Source: Desulfobulbaceae bacterium
GTDB lineage: Bacteria > Desulfobacterota > Desulfobulbia > Desulfobulbales > SURF-16
Assembly (NCBI GenBank): GCA_020444175.1
Contig: JAHLLM010000018.1
Location: 34,345-98,344 of the forward strand
Direction of reading: 5' to 3'
Length of the DNA stretch: 64,000 nt
Shown: positions 43,475 through 51,589 of the stretch, in pieces
Layout: each line of letters begins with the position of its first letter
How positions within the stretch are numbered: the stretch's first letter is position 1
Translations under genes and position numbers: made by a program
The notes under the pieces: model-generated
Databases searched by the model: none
What the model was told of the DNA's origin: nothing
The model's input: only the letters and a program-made list of their open reading frames with translations

Positions 43475-46400
43475 TCAGGAGTCCCTGTGCCAGAATGCCT
43501 CCATGATTTCTTCAACTTCATCCGGCGGGAAATCTTCGTCGGCAAGGGCTTTTTTATAGTCCTTGAGGCAGCGGTCCGCCTTTACCGGATTATTGGTGCG
43601 GGTATAAAGCGAATAGAGCAGCCGCACCAGCGGTTCATGGATGGGCTCATAGTGCAGGGCTTTTTCAGCAACCTCAAGCGCCTCCTCGGGATCTCCAAAG
43701 TCTGCGGAAATTTCAGCCCAGTTCAGCACGCACTGGAGATACAACTCCAGCAACTCTCTCTGCATAACATCTCCCCTGTTATCAAGGGGGAAACTCGTCA
43801 GATACGGGCCTTGCCATAATCGTATGGCGAGATAAAAGGCATTGCCCGCCTGCCAGGGCTCGCTCCTTCGGATATGCTTCAGGCCTTTTCGTGCGTTTTT
43901 CGTAAAATCGATAAAGTCAGCCCGGCAGTTCCGGAGCCGGACTGTCCCCTTTTCTACCACCAAATATTGCCGTATGTCATAAGGGGCGACTGCTTTTGCC
44001 AGAATTTTCCGCAACCGGGTCATGAGGTTGTCGAATGTAGAGCGGGCTTTTTGCGGCGGGCTGTCCGGCCACAGATCGGTCTGGATCACCTCCTGTTCCA
44101 TGGCCAGACCTGGACTTGACAACAGCAGGGCCAGGAATTTTTTCTGGATCTGGGTCAAATCGGGGGCTTCGACCAAAGCGCCCTCCGATGTTGCCAGTCG
44201 AAAACACCCCATGGTGCTGATACTGAGTAAAGGAATGGTGCTGCCGTCCGGCAGAAAGGCTCTCTCTAAAATCTCTCCAGCAAGTTCTCCGGCATAATCC
44301 GCAAGGATGTTGTGTTTTACGGCAGCAGTCAGCACGGTCTGCCAAATACCGGGTGTGGCACAGTAAACATGACGGACGTTTCGGTTTTCATGCAGGTATT
44401 TGAGTACGGCCGAAATATCCTCACAAGCCTTGTCTATTTTCCCTAAACTAATACGCAGATAGGCGCGGTGCAGGCGGGCACCGCCATGGGCGCCTACATC
44501 CTGAAGCAGTTTGGCTTCATTGATGGACTTGCCGAGATAATCTTCAGCCTCTTTTTCCATTGCCAGCTGAACATAGGCCGCGCCGACAATCCACCAGCCA
44601 AGCATCCGGTATTCGCGGCCACCGACATACTCTCTGAGGACCAAGGCCCTCTCTGCACAGGAAATGGCTTCCATACTTTTCCCCTGAACAGCCAGGGCAT
44701 AACTTTTGTAGCATAACAAATAACTTTCAAAATGCGGTATAAAGCAAAATTCCGGGACGCCTAACGCCTGTTCAATAATATCCAGGGCATGCTCAAAATG
44801 CGCTCCTGCAATTGCCCGGTCGGCATCGTAAATCATTAGCCACGGTCCAGTGGCACTTTGCAGGGCCAGATCGTATTCCGCAAATCTTTTTTCAAAAAGA
44901 GACTTACTGTACTGATAATTGACAAAATCGCCTTCTACCTGCAGCATGGTAACAAACTCTATTCTTAAAAGAGTTTTATTAAAACTTGAGACGTGGGGAG
45001 AGGAAAGCAGCGGGCCTGCAGCATCGCACACCTGTTTCAGTTTTCGCCAGTTTGAAATAAAAAGATATTGCTGGCAGTAAATGGCCGCGACCATGGCCTC
45101 CAGATTCTGGATACCTGTTTCTTTGACCAGCTTGTCGGCCTTGGCACAGAAATACTCCACCTTGTCCATTTCAATCTCAAAAAAACAGTATCCCACGGCC
45201 AGAGTAAAGTTGGACTGGATACGATAAAATAAATCAAGCTCTTGCTCCATCAAAACATATAACTCTTCTGCCCTTCTTATATAGCGGTTGCCCATATTAA
45301 AATTGCAGTCTACCACAGCATGAAAATAGACGATCATGATCGATGCCAGCAGTTCCCCCTTCATGTCACCCTTTTCGATAAAATTAAGCCGAGCCTCAGA
45401 AAACCAGCTCAGGGAAGCAGGCGGCTCGGTTTCCAGCAGCACTGTCCCCTGGAAGTACGAGAGCCATGGAAAAACGCCTATTATCTCAGATGGGATTCTT
45501 TTCAAGGCCGTTTGCAGGGTTATAATGAGATTCCCGGCCAGGAACATGGATCCGCACTGCTGCAGCAGCCTTTGTACCGCGTCATAATCTTTGGCATCAA
45601 GTAAATATGCCAGAGCTTCTTCATATCTTTTTCGTTCTTCATACCACGAAGCTGCCTGCTGCAAGATGTCCCCGACCTCATCGCTTGTCAGGGATTCAAG
45701 AGCTTTATTCCTGACAATCTCCCCAAAAAGATGATGAAAGACAAAGATATTTTCTTCATCACCAAGAAATCTGATAAAGAAATTGAGCTGCACCAGAGCT
45801 TGCAGCTCTCTGCCAATATTTTTGCACCCGGTTACTGCTTCAGCAAGGTCCAATGGAATTTTGCGGAGCAGCGATAACTTAAAGATTTCCTTTTTTATAT
45901 GTCCAGGCACAAAATTCAACACCTCTTCCTGGAAATAGAGACGAAAGTCCTTTTTCTTGAGAAGAGAAAGAGGGATGTCTTCTTTAGTGTCATCCACGCT
46001 GGGGGAGTATGGCAAGAGACGCCGTGCCAGAGTCAATCCCATGACCCAACCTTCGGTGGCTTTGCTCAGCGCCTGCACCAGGGCGACACTCACCGGCTGT
46101 TTGAAGACAGTGTTAAAAAGTTCGGCAATTTCATTGCCATTCAGGGCAAGATCACAGTTGCTCACGTGACACACATCGGCAGGCTGTAAAGGATCCAGTC
46201 CAGGTGACCAGGCTGGATGACGGGAAAGAAGCATAAAACGGAGCCGGATAGGCGCCTTTCGGACCAAATGGGCGATCAGAGACAAGGTGGGAGTTGATTC
46301 TTCCAGGAGATATAAATCGTCGAACACCAGATAAAGATTATTTTCCAAAAAGCTGTTCAGGCTCCCAAGCAGAATCTCTGCATACCTGATGCTTTCATGC

Positions 46401-46735
46401 GGACTCAATTCGCCTTGAGCAATCATTTTTTCAAGCAACGGTACCCTGAAACCAGGCAGAGATTTTTTAATTGTGGCGATTAAAGCGCTTATGAAAAATA
46501 CAGGATCGGAGTCACTCTGGTCCAGCTGATACCATGAAAAAGGCGTACCTGTATAGTGAAGGAATTGAGCAGCCAGGGTTGTCTTGCCTTGACCGGCCTG
46601 GGCTTCGATGATTATACATTTTTTATCCGTACCTTTACGGCTGATTATCGTATCGATAACCCGTTTCCTGAAAAGACTATGCGAGACGTCAACTGAGGAG
46701 GAATACTTGAAGTTGGGATGCTTTTGTAATGTCAA
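43475..46735 (-). CDS. MalT-like STAND ATPase regulator with C-terminal BTAD domain
   Basis: 1086 residues. N-terminal ATPase: Walker A IEAQAGQGKTT near residue 46, Walker B LYLVFDDLYLL near 138, then winged-helix LPLDLAEAVTGCK region and a long TPR-like helical array (about 350-830). The C-terminus has an OmpR-like winged helix (LLSISTMGCFRLATSEG, ARSTFDNLMTRLRKIL, about 850-945) and a bacterial transcriptional activator domain (about 960-1080, LYLQCVLNWAEISADFG, EPIHEPLVRLLYSLY). This architecture is that of signal-responsive transcription activators. Bases 44336-44378, encoding VRHVYCATPGIWQTV, also occur at 33885-33927. Its target may be the neighbouring tps operon, which is inference. 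Confidence 0.9.
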   Translation of the reverse strand: MTLQKHPNFKYSSSVDVSHSLFRKRVIDTIISRKGTDKKCIIIEAQAGQGKTTLAAQFLHYTGTPFSWYQLDQSDSDPVFFISALIATIKKSLPGFRVPLLEKMIAQGELSPHESIRYAEILLGSLNSFLENNLYLVFDDLYLLEESTPTLSLIAHLVRKAPIRLRFMLLSRHPAWSPGLDPLQPADVCHVSNCDLALNGNEIAELFNTVFKQPVSVALVQALSKATEGWVMGLTLARRLLPYSPSVDDTKEDIPLSLLKKKDFRLYFQEEVLNFVPGHIKKEIFKLSLLRKIPLDLAEAVTGCKNIGRELQALVQLNFFIRFLGDEENIFVFHHLFGEIVRNKALESLTSDEVGDILQQAASWYEERKRYEEALAYLLDAKDYDAVQRLLQQCGSMFLAGNLIITLQTALKRIPSEIIGVFPWLSYFQGTVLLETEPPASLSWFSEARLNFIEKGDMKGELLASIMIVYFHAVVDCNFNMGNRYIRRAEELYVLMEQELDLFYRIQSNFTLAVGYCFFEIEMDKVEYFCAKADKLVKETGIQNLEAMVAAIYCQQYLFISNWRKLKQVCDAAGPLLSSPHVSSFNKTLLRIEFVTMLQVEGDFVNYQYSKSLFEKRFAEYDLALQSATGPWLMIYDADRAIAGAHFEHALDIIEQALGVPEFCFIPHFESYLLCYKSYALAVQGKSMEAISCAERALVLREYVGGREYRMLGWWIVGAAYVQLAMEKEAEDYLGKSINEAKLLQDVGAHGGARLHRAYLRISLGKIDKACEDISAVLKYLHENRNVRHVYCATPGIWQTVLTAAVKHNILADYAGELAGEILERAFLPDGSTIPLLSISTMGCFRLATSEGALVEAPDLTQIQKKFLALLLSSPGLAMEQEVIQTDLWPDSPPQKARSTFDNLMTRLRKILAKAVAPYDIRQYLVVEKGTVRLRNCRADFIDFTKNARKGLKHIRRSEPWQAGNAFYLAIRLWQGPYLTSFPLDNRGDVMQRELLELYLQCVLNWAEISADFGDPEEALEVAEKALHYEPIHEPLVRLLYSLYTRTNNPVKADRCLKDYKKALADEDFPPDEVEEIMEAFWHRDS

Positions 46736-46995
46736 GGTGCGGAACCTTTATAATTCTTTTTTTATGAGGGAAGGCAGGAGAATCATCTATTACGGAATCA
46801 ACTCTTGAATGTCAACTAAATGCAGTAAACCATGGCTAAATACAAAGTTCAATTTCAAAAAATCTGTGCTCTAGAAAAAGGTTAGCACTACGTGTGGCAA
46901 TGCCACTAATATTGACTTCAGGCCTCTGTCACAAGCTGTATCCTATCTTTATTACAAACAAATTACTACTCACCTTTTCGTTATCGCGCGCAGAC

Positions 46996-47011
46996 TGGCA
47001 TAGTAACTGCT
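46996..47011 (+). promoter_or_regulatory. Sigma-54-like promoter for NifM-like gene
   Basis: TGGCATAGTAACTGCT keeps GG-N10-GC spacing (GG 46997-46998, GC 47009-47010); -12 is CTGCT instead of TTGCT. It is 80 nt before the start codon. The rest of the 46736-47091 gap shows nothing else. Confidence 0.6.
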
Positions 47012-47091
47012 GAATACCACTCTATCACTTTTAAGATGGTGGCATTCAGACATTTCTGTCACCTTTACTACGAAAATGTACAGGAGTAATT

Positions 47092-47970
47092 ATGTCAGCC
47101 CTTAAGGAAAACAAAAAAATGCAGCCTTCAGAAATATATATTTCCTTTAAAACTTCATTAAAACTCTTCCAGGTTCCATTTTCCGAACTGACCGACGAAC
47201 AGCGCAAGGTTGTGAGGAATGATGTACAAAAAGAATATGAATTGCAGCAAAAAATCCTGCAGACAGCGGAGGTAGCACACGTCAAAGTAGACGACCGCAC
47301 TTTGAACCAGGCGATCAACTGCATACGGAACAGGTATCAGGACAGTGAGTCATTCGATAATGATCTACATCGCAACGGATTAACTGACAAATCCTTTAAA
47401 GAGGCTTTAACGGAAGAACTGAAGGCCGAACTTGTTCTTGCCCATGTGGCGAAGAATGCTCCCCCAGTAACAGACGAAGAAATTAAGGAGTATTACAGTA
47501 TCCATAAGGAAAAATTTACCACCCAGGAACAAAGGTTTGCCCGGCATATACTGATTACTATTAATCCCGCCTTTGAGGAAAACAGCCCTGAAAATGCCAG
47601 AAAAAGATTGGAAAACATTCTGCAACAACTTGAAAAGGATCCTTCACGCTTCCCTGAACTGGCCGCGAACTCTTCTGAATGTCCTTCTGCCTTAAAAAAA
47701 GGGGAACTTGGCAGAGTAGGAAGGGGAAAATTATTTCCACAACTGGAACAGGTTCTTTTTCAAATGGCAGAAGGGGAAGTGAGTAAAATTGTTGTAACAG
47801 AAATGGGACTGCACCTTCTCTCCTGTGAAAAAATTTGGCCTGCAAAAGAAATTTCCCTTCAAGAAGCGCGTAAGTCGATCCAGACGGTCCTGGAAAAGAA
47901 ACAAAGACTCTCACACCAGAAAAAATGGCTGCAGAATCTCATGAATAAGCCGATTTCAGAAAAAAATTGA
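47092..47970 (+). CDS. NifM-like peptidyl-prolyl cis-trans isomerase
   Basis: 292 residues, no signal peptide, CAGGAG before the ATG. The N-terminal half follows the NifM pattern (LTDEQRKVVRNDVQKEYELQ, CIRNRYQDSESFDNDLHRNG, EALTEELKAELVLAHVA). A parvulin domain (about 140-260) has RFARHILITINPAFEENSPE, ECPSALKKGELGRVGRGKL and FQMAEGEVSKIVVTEMGLHL. NifM is a cytoplasmic isomerase needed to mature the nitrogenase iron protein. No nif structural gene is in the window, so a general PpiC/SurA-type role is the alternative; the absence of a signal peptide and the sigma-54-like promoter favour NifM. Confidence 0.8.
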   Translation: MSALKENKKMQPSEIYISFKTSLKLFQVPFSELTDEQRKVVRNDVQKEYELQQKILQTAEVAHVKVDDRTLNQAINCIRNRYQDSESFDNDLHRNGLTDKSFKEALTEELKAELVLAHVAKNAPPVTDEEIKEYYSIHKEKFTTQEQRFARHILITINPAFEENSPENARKRLENILQQLEKDPSRFPELAANSSECPSALKKGELGRVGRGKLFPQLEQVLFQMAEGEVSKIVVTEMGLHLLSCEKIWPAKEISLQEARKSIQTVLEKKQRLSHQKKWLQNLMNKPISEKN

Positions 47971-48111
47971 AATCATCAAAGCCCTGCTTTGCAGGCAACT
48001 TGCTCCATATTTTCTCTAAACAAATCGGGACGTAAAATAGACAACATAGGCCCCCCCTATCTGAACCCGACAAAAAAACAATGTAACTTTTAATGTAACT
48101 TTTTTTGCGAT

Positions 48112-48128
48112 TGCGACAATTTGCCACA
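48112..48128. promoter_or_regulatory. Copy of the shared palindrome before the split-Soret-like gene
   Basis: TGCGACAATTTGCCACA is the same core as the sites before the repeat-protein genes at 21894 and 25394. It lies 30-45 bp upstream of the sigma-54 promoter at 48158. A CACATTG/CAATGTG pair spans the gap between them. Confidence 0.65.
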
Positions 48129-48157
48129 TTGACCGACAAAACAAAACGGCTACAATG

Positions 48158-48173
48158 TGGTACATTGAATGCT
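48158..48173 (+). promoter_or_regulatory. Sigma-54 promoter of the split-Soret-like gene
   Basis: TGGTACATTGAATGCT with GG at 48159-48160 and GC at 48171-48172; the -24 context TGTGGTAC is the same as in the gene B promoter. About 50 nt before the ATG. Confidence 0.7.
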
Positions 48174-48221
48174 GGCCAGCATCATATTAACTCAATTTTA
48201 TATGATCAGTAAGCAAGGAGA

Positions 48222-49004
48222 ATGCAAATGCAAGAAAAATTGACTGAATCACGTCGTTCATTCCTGACCACATCCGGTAAAACAATGGCCGGCATTGCCA
48301 TAGCCTCCTCAGTTCTGGGTGCAAATGCTCAAAAAGCTGCGGCATACAGCTACAATACCGGCTTCAAATACACGAAACTCGATCCTGCCAAGGTCGGTGC
48401 CATCACCTATGAAAATTATTTCAAACGCTGGTGTGCATCGTCGGTCATTGCCGGCTTTGTAGAACAGTTGCGCGACAAGGTTGGCGGCCAGTGGAAAGAT
48501 TTTCCCATTGATGCCATGCGGTGGGCACACGGCGGAATGGCTGGCTGGGGCGCATTATGCGGTACCTTGACCGGTGCCGGAACTGTCATAGGGCTTTGCA
48601 CCAACGATACCGACATCGGTGAAGCAATGGCTAATGATCTTGCCTTTTACTATTCGTACACCGAAATGCCTAATTTTCAGCCTCAAAAGATTCTGAAAAC
48701 CGAAATACACGATATGAGCATTGCCGGCACCCCGGTATGTCACATCTCGGTCGGTCGCTGGATGAAAACGGCGAATGAGTCCTTTTTAACCGACGGACGG
48801 GCGGAAAGATGCGCTCGAGTGGCGGCAGACATTGCCATGGAAACAACCAGAATGTTGAATGCCTGGAAAGATGGAACCTTCAAAGCAAAACATAAACCTC
48901 TGTACAATGTTGTTGCTAACGGCATCACCTCTCAGCACAACTGCAAGGACTGTCACGGAAATGATATTCCATCGCCAGAAACCTATCAGACCCTGGAAAA
49001 ATAA
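48222..49004 (+). CDS. Tat-exported split-Soret cytochrome-like redox protein (C_GCAxxG_C_C family)
   Basis: 260 residues. Twin-arginine signal (ESRRSFLTTSGKTMAGIA) cleaved near AAA-YSYN. The family cysteines are present: KRWCASSVIAG, WGALCGTLTGAGTVIGLC, a Cys in PVCHISVGRW and one in AERCARVAAD, and a C-terminal haem motif CKDCH. Length and layout match the split-Soret cytochrome c of sulfate reducers, a homodimer with haem and an iron-sulfur cluster; electron-transfer partner unknown. The ATG at 48222 (AAGGAG upstream) and a second ATG at 48228 both fit. A tatA gene follows after 13 bp, so it is probably co-transcribed with its own export factor. Shares operator and sigma-54 promoter type with the repeat-protein genes. 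Confidence 0.82.
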   Translation: MQMQEKLTESRRSFLTTSGKTMAGIAIASSVLGANAQKAAAYSYNTGFKYTKLDPAKVGAITYENYFKRWCASSVIAGFVEQLRDKVGGQWKDFPIDAMRWAHGGMAGWGALCGTLTGAGTVIGLCTNDTDIGEAMANDLAFYYSYTEMPNFQPQKILKTEIHDMSIAGTPVCHISVGRWMKTANESFLTDGRAERCARVAADIAMETTRMLNAWKDGTFKAKHKPLYNVVANGITSQHNCKDCHGNDIPSPETYQTLEK

Positions 49005-49017
49005 AGAGGAGTAATTC

Positions 49018-49227
49018 ATGTTCGGACTTGGCATGCCGGAATTGGTCATTATCATGGGTATCACATTTCTTGTCTTTGGAGGCAGAAAACTCCCCGAACT
49101 GGGAGATGGTATCGGGAAAGGCATTACCGCTTTCAAAAAAGGATTAAAGGACCAGCCATCGGCTCATAAATCAATCGAATCATGCGACCCAGAGTCCGCT
49201 TATAATGGAAATTCTCATGACACATAA
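49018..49227 (+). CDS. tatA: TatA/E-type Sec-independent translocase component
   Basis: 69 residues. A single N-terminal helix (MPELVIIMGITFLVFGG) and the amphipathic RKLPELGDGIGKGITAFKKGL segment are classic TatA features. It forms the pore-assembly component of the twin-arginine pathway in the inner membrane. Placed 13 bp after a Tat substrate gene with AGAGGAG before the ATG; no tatB or tatC is in the window. The C-terminal tail (about 25 residues) is short and polar. Confidence 0.92.
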   Translation: MFGLGMPELVIIMGITFLVFGGRKLPELGDGIGKGITAFKKGLKDQPSAHKSIESCDPESAYNGNSHDT

Positions 49228-49302
49228 TATGACACGGGCATTTCCATTCTAATGCGCACCACGCATGAACAAATGATGGTTTCGCATCTATAAAAGCTCT
49301 AA

Positions 49303-49484
49303 CAGGCTGTTGAAAAATATAGCGAGCGAAGCGGAGACAAGGATTTATGCCCTTTAGGGTGAAAATGAGGTGAAAAAGCGCAGTTTACATGGAGTAAATG
49401 AGCATTTTGAGCCAAATTTTGACGCTGTATCCGCAGATAGCGAACAAAGAGAGACTTCGAGCGCAGTAGGTTTTCAACAACCTG
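49303..49484. repeat. 182-bp palindrome-ended repeat (MITE-like)
   Basis: Ends CAGGCTGTTGAAAA and TTTTCAACAACCTG are inverted repeats with one mismatch. The interior carries inverted segments (GCGAGCGAAG near the left end, CTTCGAGCGC near the right). No transposase is encoded. Located downstream of tatA; the pattern resembles palindromic intergenic elements common in this phylum. Confidence 0.6.
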
Positions 49485-49590
49485 CTGAAGCAGACCATCC
49501 GTCAACGTAATATAAATAAGTTACTTACGTGAAGGCGGTGATTGAGCGGGTTTATACGAAACCGTCAAAATTTGAAATGAAACAAAGAAA

Positions 49591-49621
49591 AAGGGCCGGT
49601 AACAACTGGCCCTTTTTTTTA
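49591..49621 (+). terminator. Intrinsic terminator downstream of tatA region
   Basis: AAGGGCC pairs with GGCCCTT around a 10-nt loop, followed by T8. It probably ends the split-Soret/tatA transcript. The 49485-49590 spacer includes ACGAAACCGTCAAAA, a single end of the 102-bp repeat family. Confidence 0.75.
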
Positions 49622-49690
49622 TTTGTAAACTGTGAAAAAATTTCTTTAATCTAGGAATTTTCATTCAAATTTTCCTTGTTTAATTTTAAT

Positions 49691-49894
49691 GTATCTATTC
49701 AGCGAGGTCTCGAAATGGGCCTCAACTCCAGGCCGTAACTATTCAGATGTGCCTTAGATTTGGACAGGTAAGCGCAACGAAGTGGAGACTCCGAGCAGGC
49801 CTGCGAGGCAGGTAAGCGAGCTTGCGAGACTCCGATAGCCCGTCTATGTGAGCAGGCCTGATCGTTCAAAGATGAGGTGCAGCTGAATAGTTAC
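49691..49894. repeat. MITE-like element upstream of regulator copy 2
   Basis: 204 bp from GTATCTATTCAGC to GCTGAATAGTTAC, 13-bp terminal inverted repeats. It is 95 bp before regulator copy 2. Compared with its inverted partner at 51419-51581 it has one extra segment of about 40 bp (AGCAGGCCTGCGAGGCAGG and more), itself a partial duplication of the flanking GAGACTCCG. Confidence 0.8.
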
Positions 49895-49989
49895 TTTTTA
49901 ATGAACCCCCATAAAACTGTTAGGATCAGCTAACAAATGTAGTCCATAGCACCTAAATGAATTTGTGTTCAATGGGATCGAATGAAAAA

Positions 49990-51402
49990 ATGACGACAAA
50001 ACAAGATTATCCCATAATACTCGTTGATGATGAGGTGGATGTCCTCGATACATTCGAATTGCAGCTCAACACAGCTGGTTACCACAATATCATTCGTAAA
50101 CAGGATAGCCGGGAGATCCTCCCCCTGCTGGCGGAAGTGAAGGCTGATGCCATTCTCCTTGATCTTTCAATGCCCCATCTCAGCGGTCAGGAACTCCTGC
50201 CGCAGCTTACCGAACAGTATCCGGAAATTCCGGTAATCATTGTCACTGGACAGAGCAGGCTCGAAGTGGCCATTGACTGCATGAAAAACGGCGCTTTTGA
50301 TTATCTTGTCAAGCCGGTTGAGAACATGCGTCTGGTTACAGCGGTACGACGGGCTGTGGAACTCAGGGATTTGTCCCGGGAAAATAAAGCTCTGAAGCAA
50401 AGAGTGCTGTCAAAAACCATTGAACATCCCCAGGCCTTTTCCTCCATTATTACCACAAATCCGGCAATGTTTTCCTGCTTCCAGTATATGGAAGCTGTGG
50501 CTCCCTCACCTGAACCTGTCCTTATCACTGGAGAAACAGGCGTCGGCAAGGAGCTCATTGCCAAGGCCATCCACGCGCTCAGCAACCGTCAGGGGCCCTT
50601 TGTGGCTGTCAATGTTGCAGGACTTGATGACACCCAGTTTGCCGACACGCTTTTTGGCCACAAAAAAGGCGCCTTTACCGGTGCTGACACCCAGCGCCGC
50701 GGCATGATCAGCGAAGCCTCCGGTGGAACCCTGTTTCTTGACGAGATAGGCGACATGAGTCTTCCTTCTCAGATAAAGCTCCTGCGCCTTATCCAGGAAA
50801 AGGAATACCTGCCACTGGGTGCAGACGTGCCGCAGATGACCGATGCACGCATTCTGACGGCCACAAACTGTGATCTCAAGGAACTGGATGAATCAGGTAA
50901 ATTCCGCCGCGATCTCTATTACAGGCTGAGAACCCACCATGTAAACGTGCCGCCTCTGCGCGAGCGACTGGACGACCTGCCCCTGCTGCTTGAGCATTTT
51001 CTTGAAAAGGCGGCGGAAAAACTGGACAAAAAGAAGCCTACCCCGCCCAGGGAGCTTATCGATCTGCTTTCCACCTATCACTTTCCCGGCAATGTTCGTG
51101 AACTTGAAGCAATGGTCATTGACGCCGTGAGCAAGCATCAATCCGGCACGCTGAGCATGCAGACTTTCAGGGAACAGCTTGTGGCGGCAACAGATCAAAA
51201 AAGTCAGCCGCAAACGGCGCAGGCGGCAAACCAACAGAATATTTTTTCCGGCCTTGACGTGTTGCCTTCATTAAAAGAAAATTCGTATCACTTAATCACG
51301 GAGGCCATGAGACGTGCCAAAGGCAACCAGACCATTGCCGCCCAGCTGCTTGGCATATCGCAGCCAGCTCTGAGTAAACGCCTGAAAACGATGGTGCCGT
51401 AA
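49990..51402 (+). CDS. Sigma-54-dependent NtrC-type response regulator, copy 2
   Basis: 470 residues from ATG 49990, the position matching copy 1; an upstream ATG at 49957 adds 11 non-homologous residues. Same domains as copy 1: receiver with ILVDDEVD, Asp in [10 protein letters not shown] and Lys in [12 protein letters not shown]+ with [16 protein letters not shown] and LDEIGDM; Fis-type helix-turn-helix. All residues from receiver residue 60 to near the end are the same as copy 1, so the output domain should read the same enhancers, while the receiver front, which meets the kinase, differs. The gene is enclosed by inverted MITE-like elements (49691-49894 and 51419-51581). Upstream DNA differs from copy 1, so expression may differ too. 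Confidence 0.94.
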   Translation: MTTKQDYPIILVDDEVDVLDTFELQLNTAGYHNIIRKQDSREILPLLAEVKADAILLDLSMPHLSGQELLPQLTEQYPEIPVIIVTGQSRLEVAIDCMKNGAFDYLVKPVENMRLVTAVRRAVELRDLSRENKALKQRVLSKTIEHPQAFSSIITTNPAMFSCFQYMEAVAPSPEPVLITGETGVGKELIAKAIHALSNRQGPFVAVNVAGLDDTQFADTLFGHKKGAFTGADTQRRGMISEASGGTLFLDEIGDMSLPSQIKLLRLIQEKEYLPLGADVPQMTDARILTATNCDLKELDESGKFRRDLYYRLRTHHVNVPPLRERLDDLPLLLEHFLEKAAEKLDKKKPTPPRELIDLLSTYHFPGNVRELEAMVIDAVSKHQSGTLSMQTFREQLVAATDQKSQPQTAQAANQQNIFSGLDVLPSLKENSYHLITEAMRRAKGNQTIAAQLLGISQPALSKRLKTMVP

Positions 51403-51418
51403 TTTATATACCTTGTGT

Positions 51419-51581
51419 GTATCTATTCAGCTGCACCTCATCTTTGAACGATCAGGCCTGCTCATATAGACGGGCTATCGGAGTCTCCACTTAGTTGCGC
51501 TTACCTGTCCAAATCTAAGGCACATCTGAATAGTCACGGCCTGGAGTTGAGGCCCATTTCGAGACCTCGCTGAATTGATAC
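51419..51581. repeat. MITE-like element downstream of regulator copy 2 (inverted)
   Basis: 163 bp from GTATCTATTCAGC to GCTGAATTGATAC, reverse complement of the element at 49691-49894 apart from its extra 40 bp and a few changes. It begins 17 bp after the regulator stop codon and ends 9 bp before the stop of the next gene. Confidence 0.8.
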
Positions 51582-51589
51582 CCTTGTGT

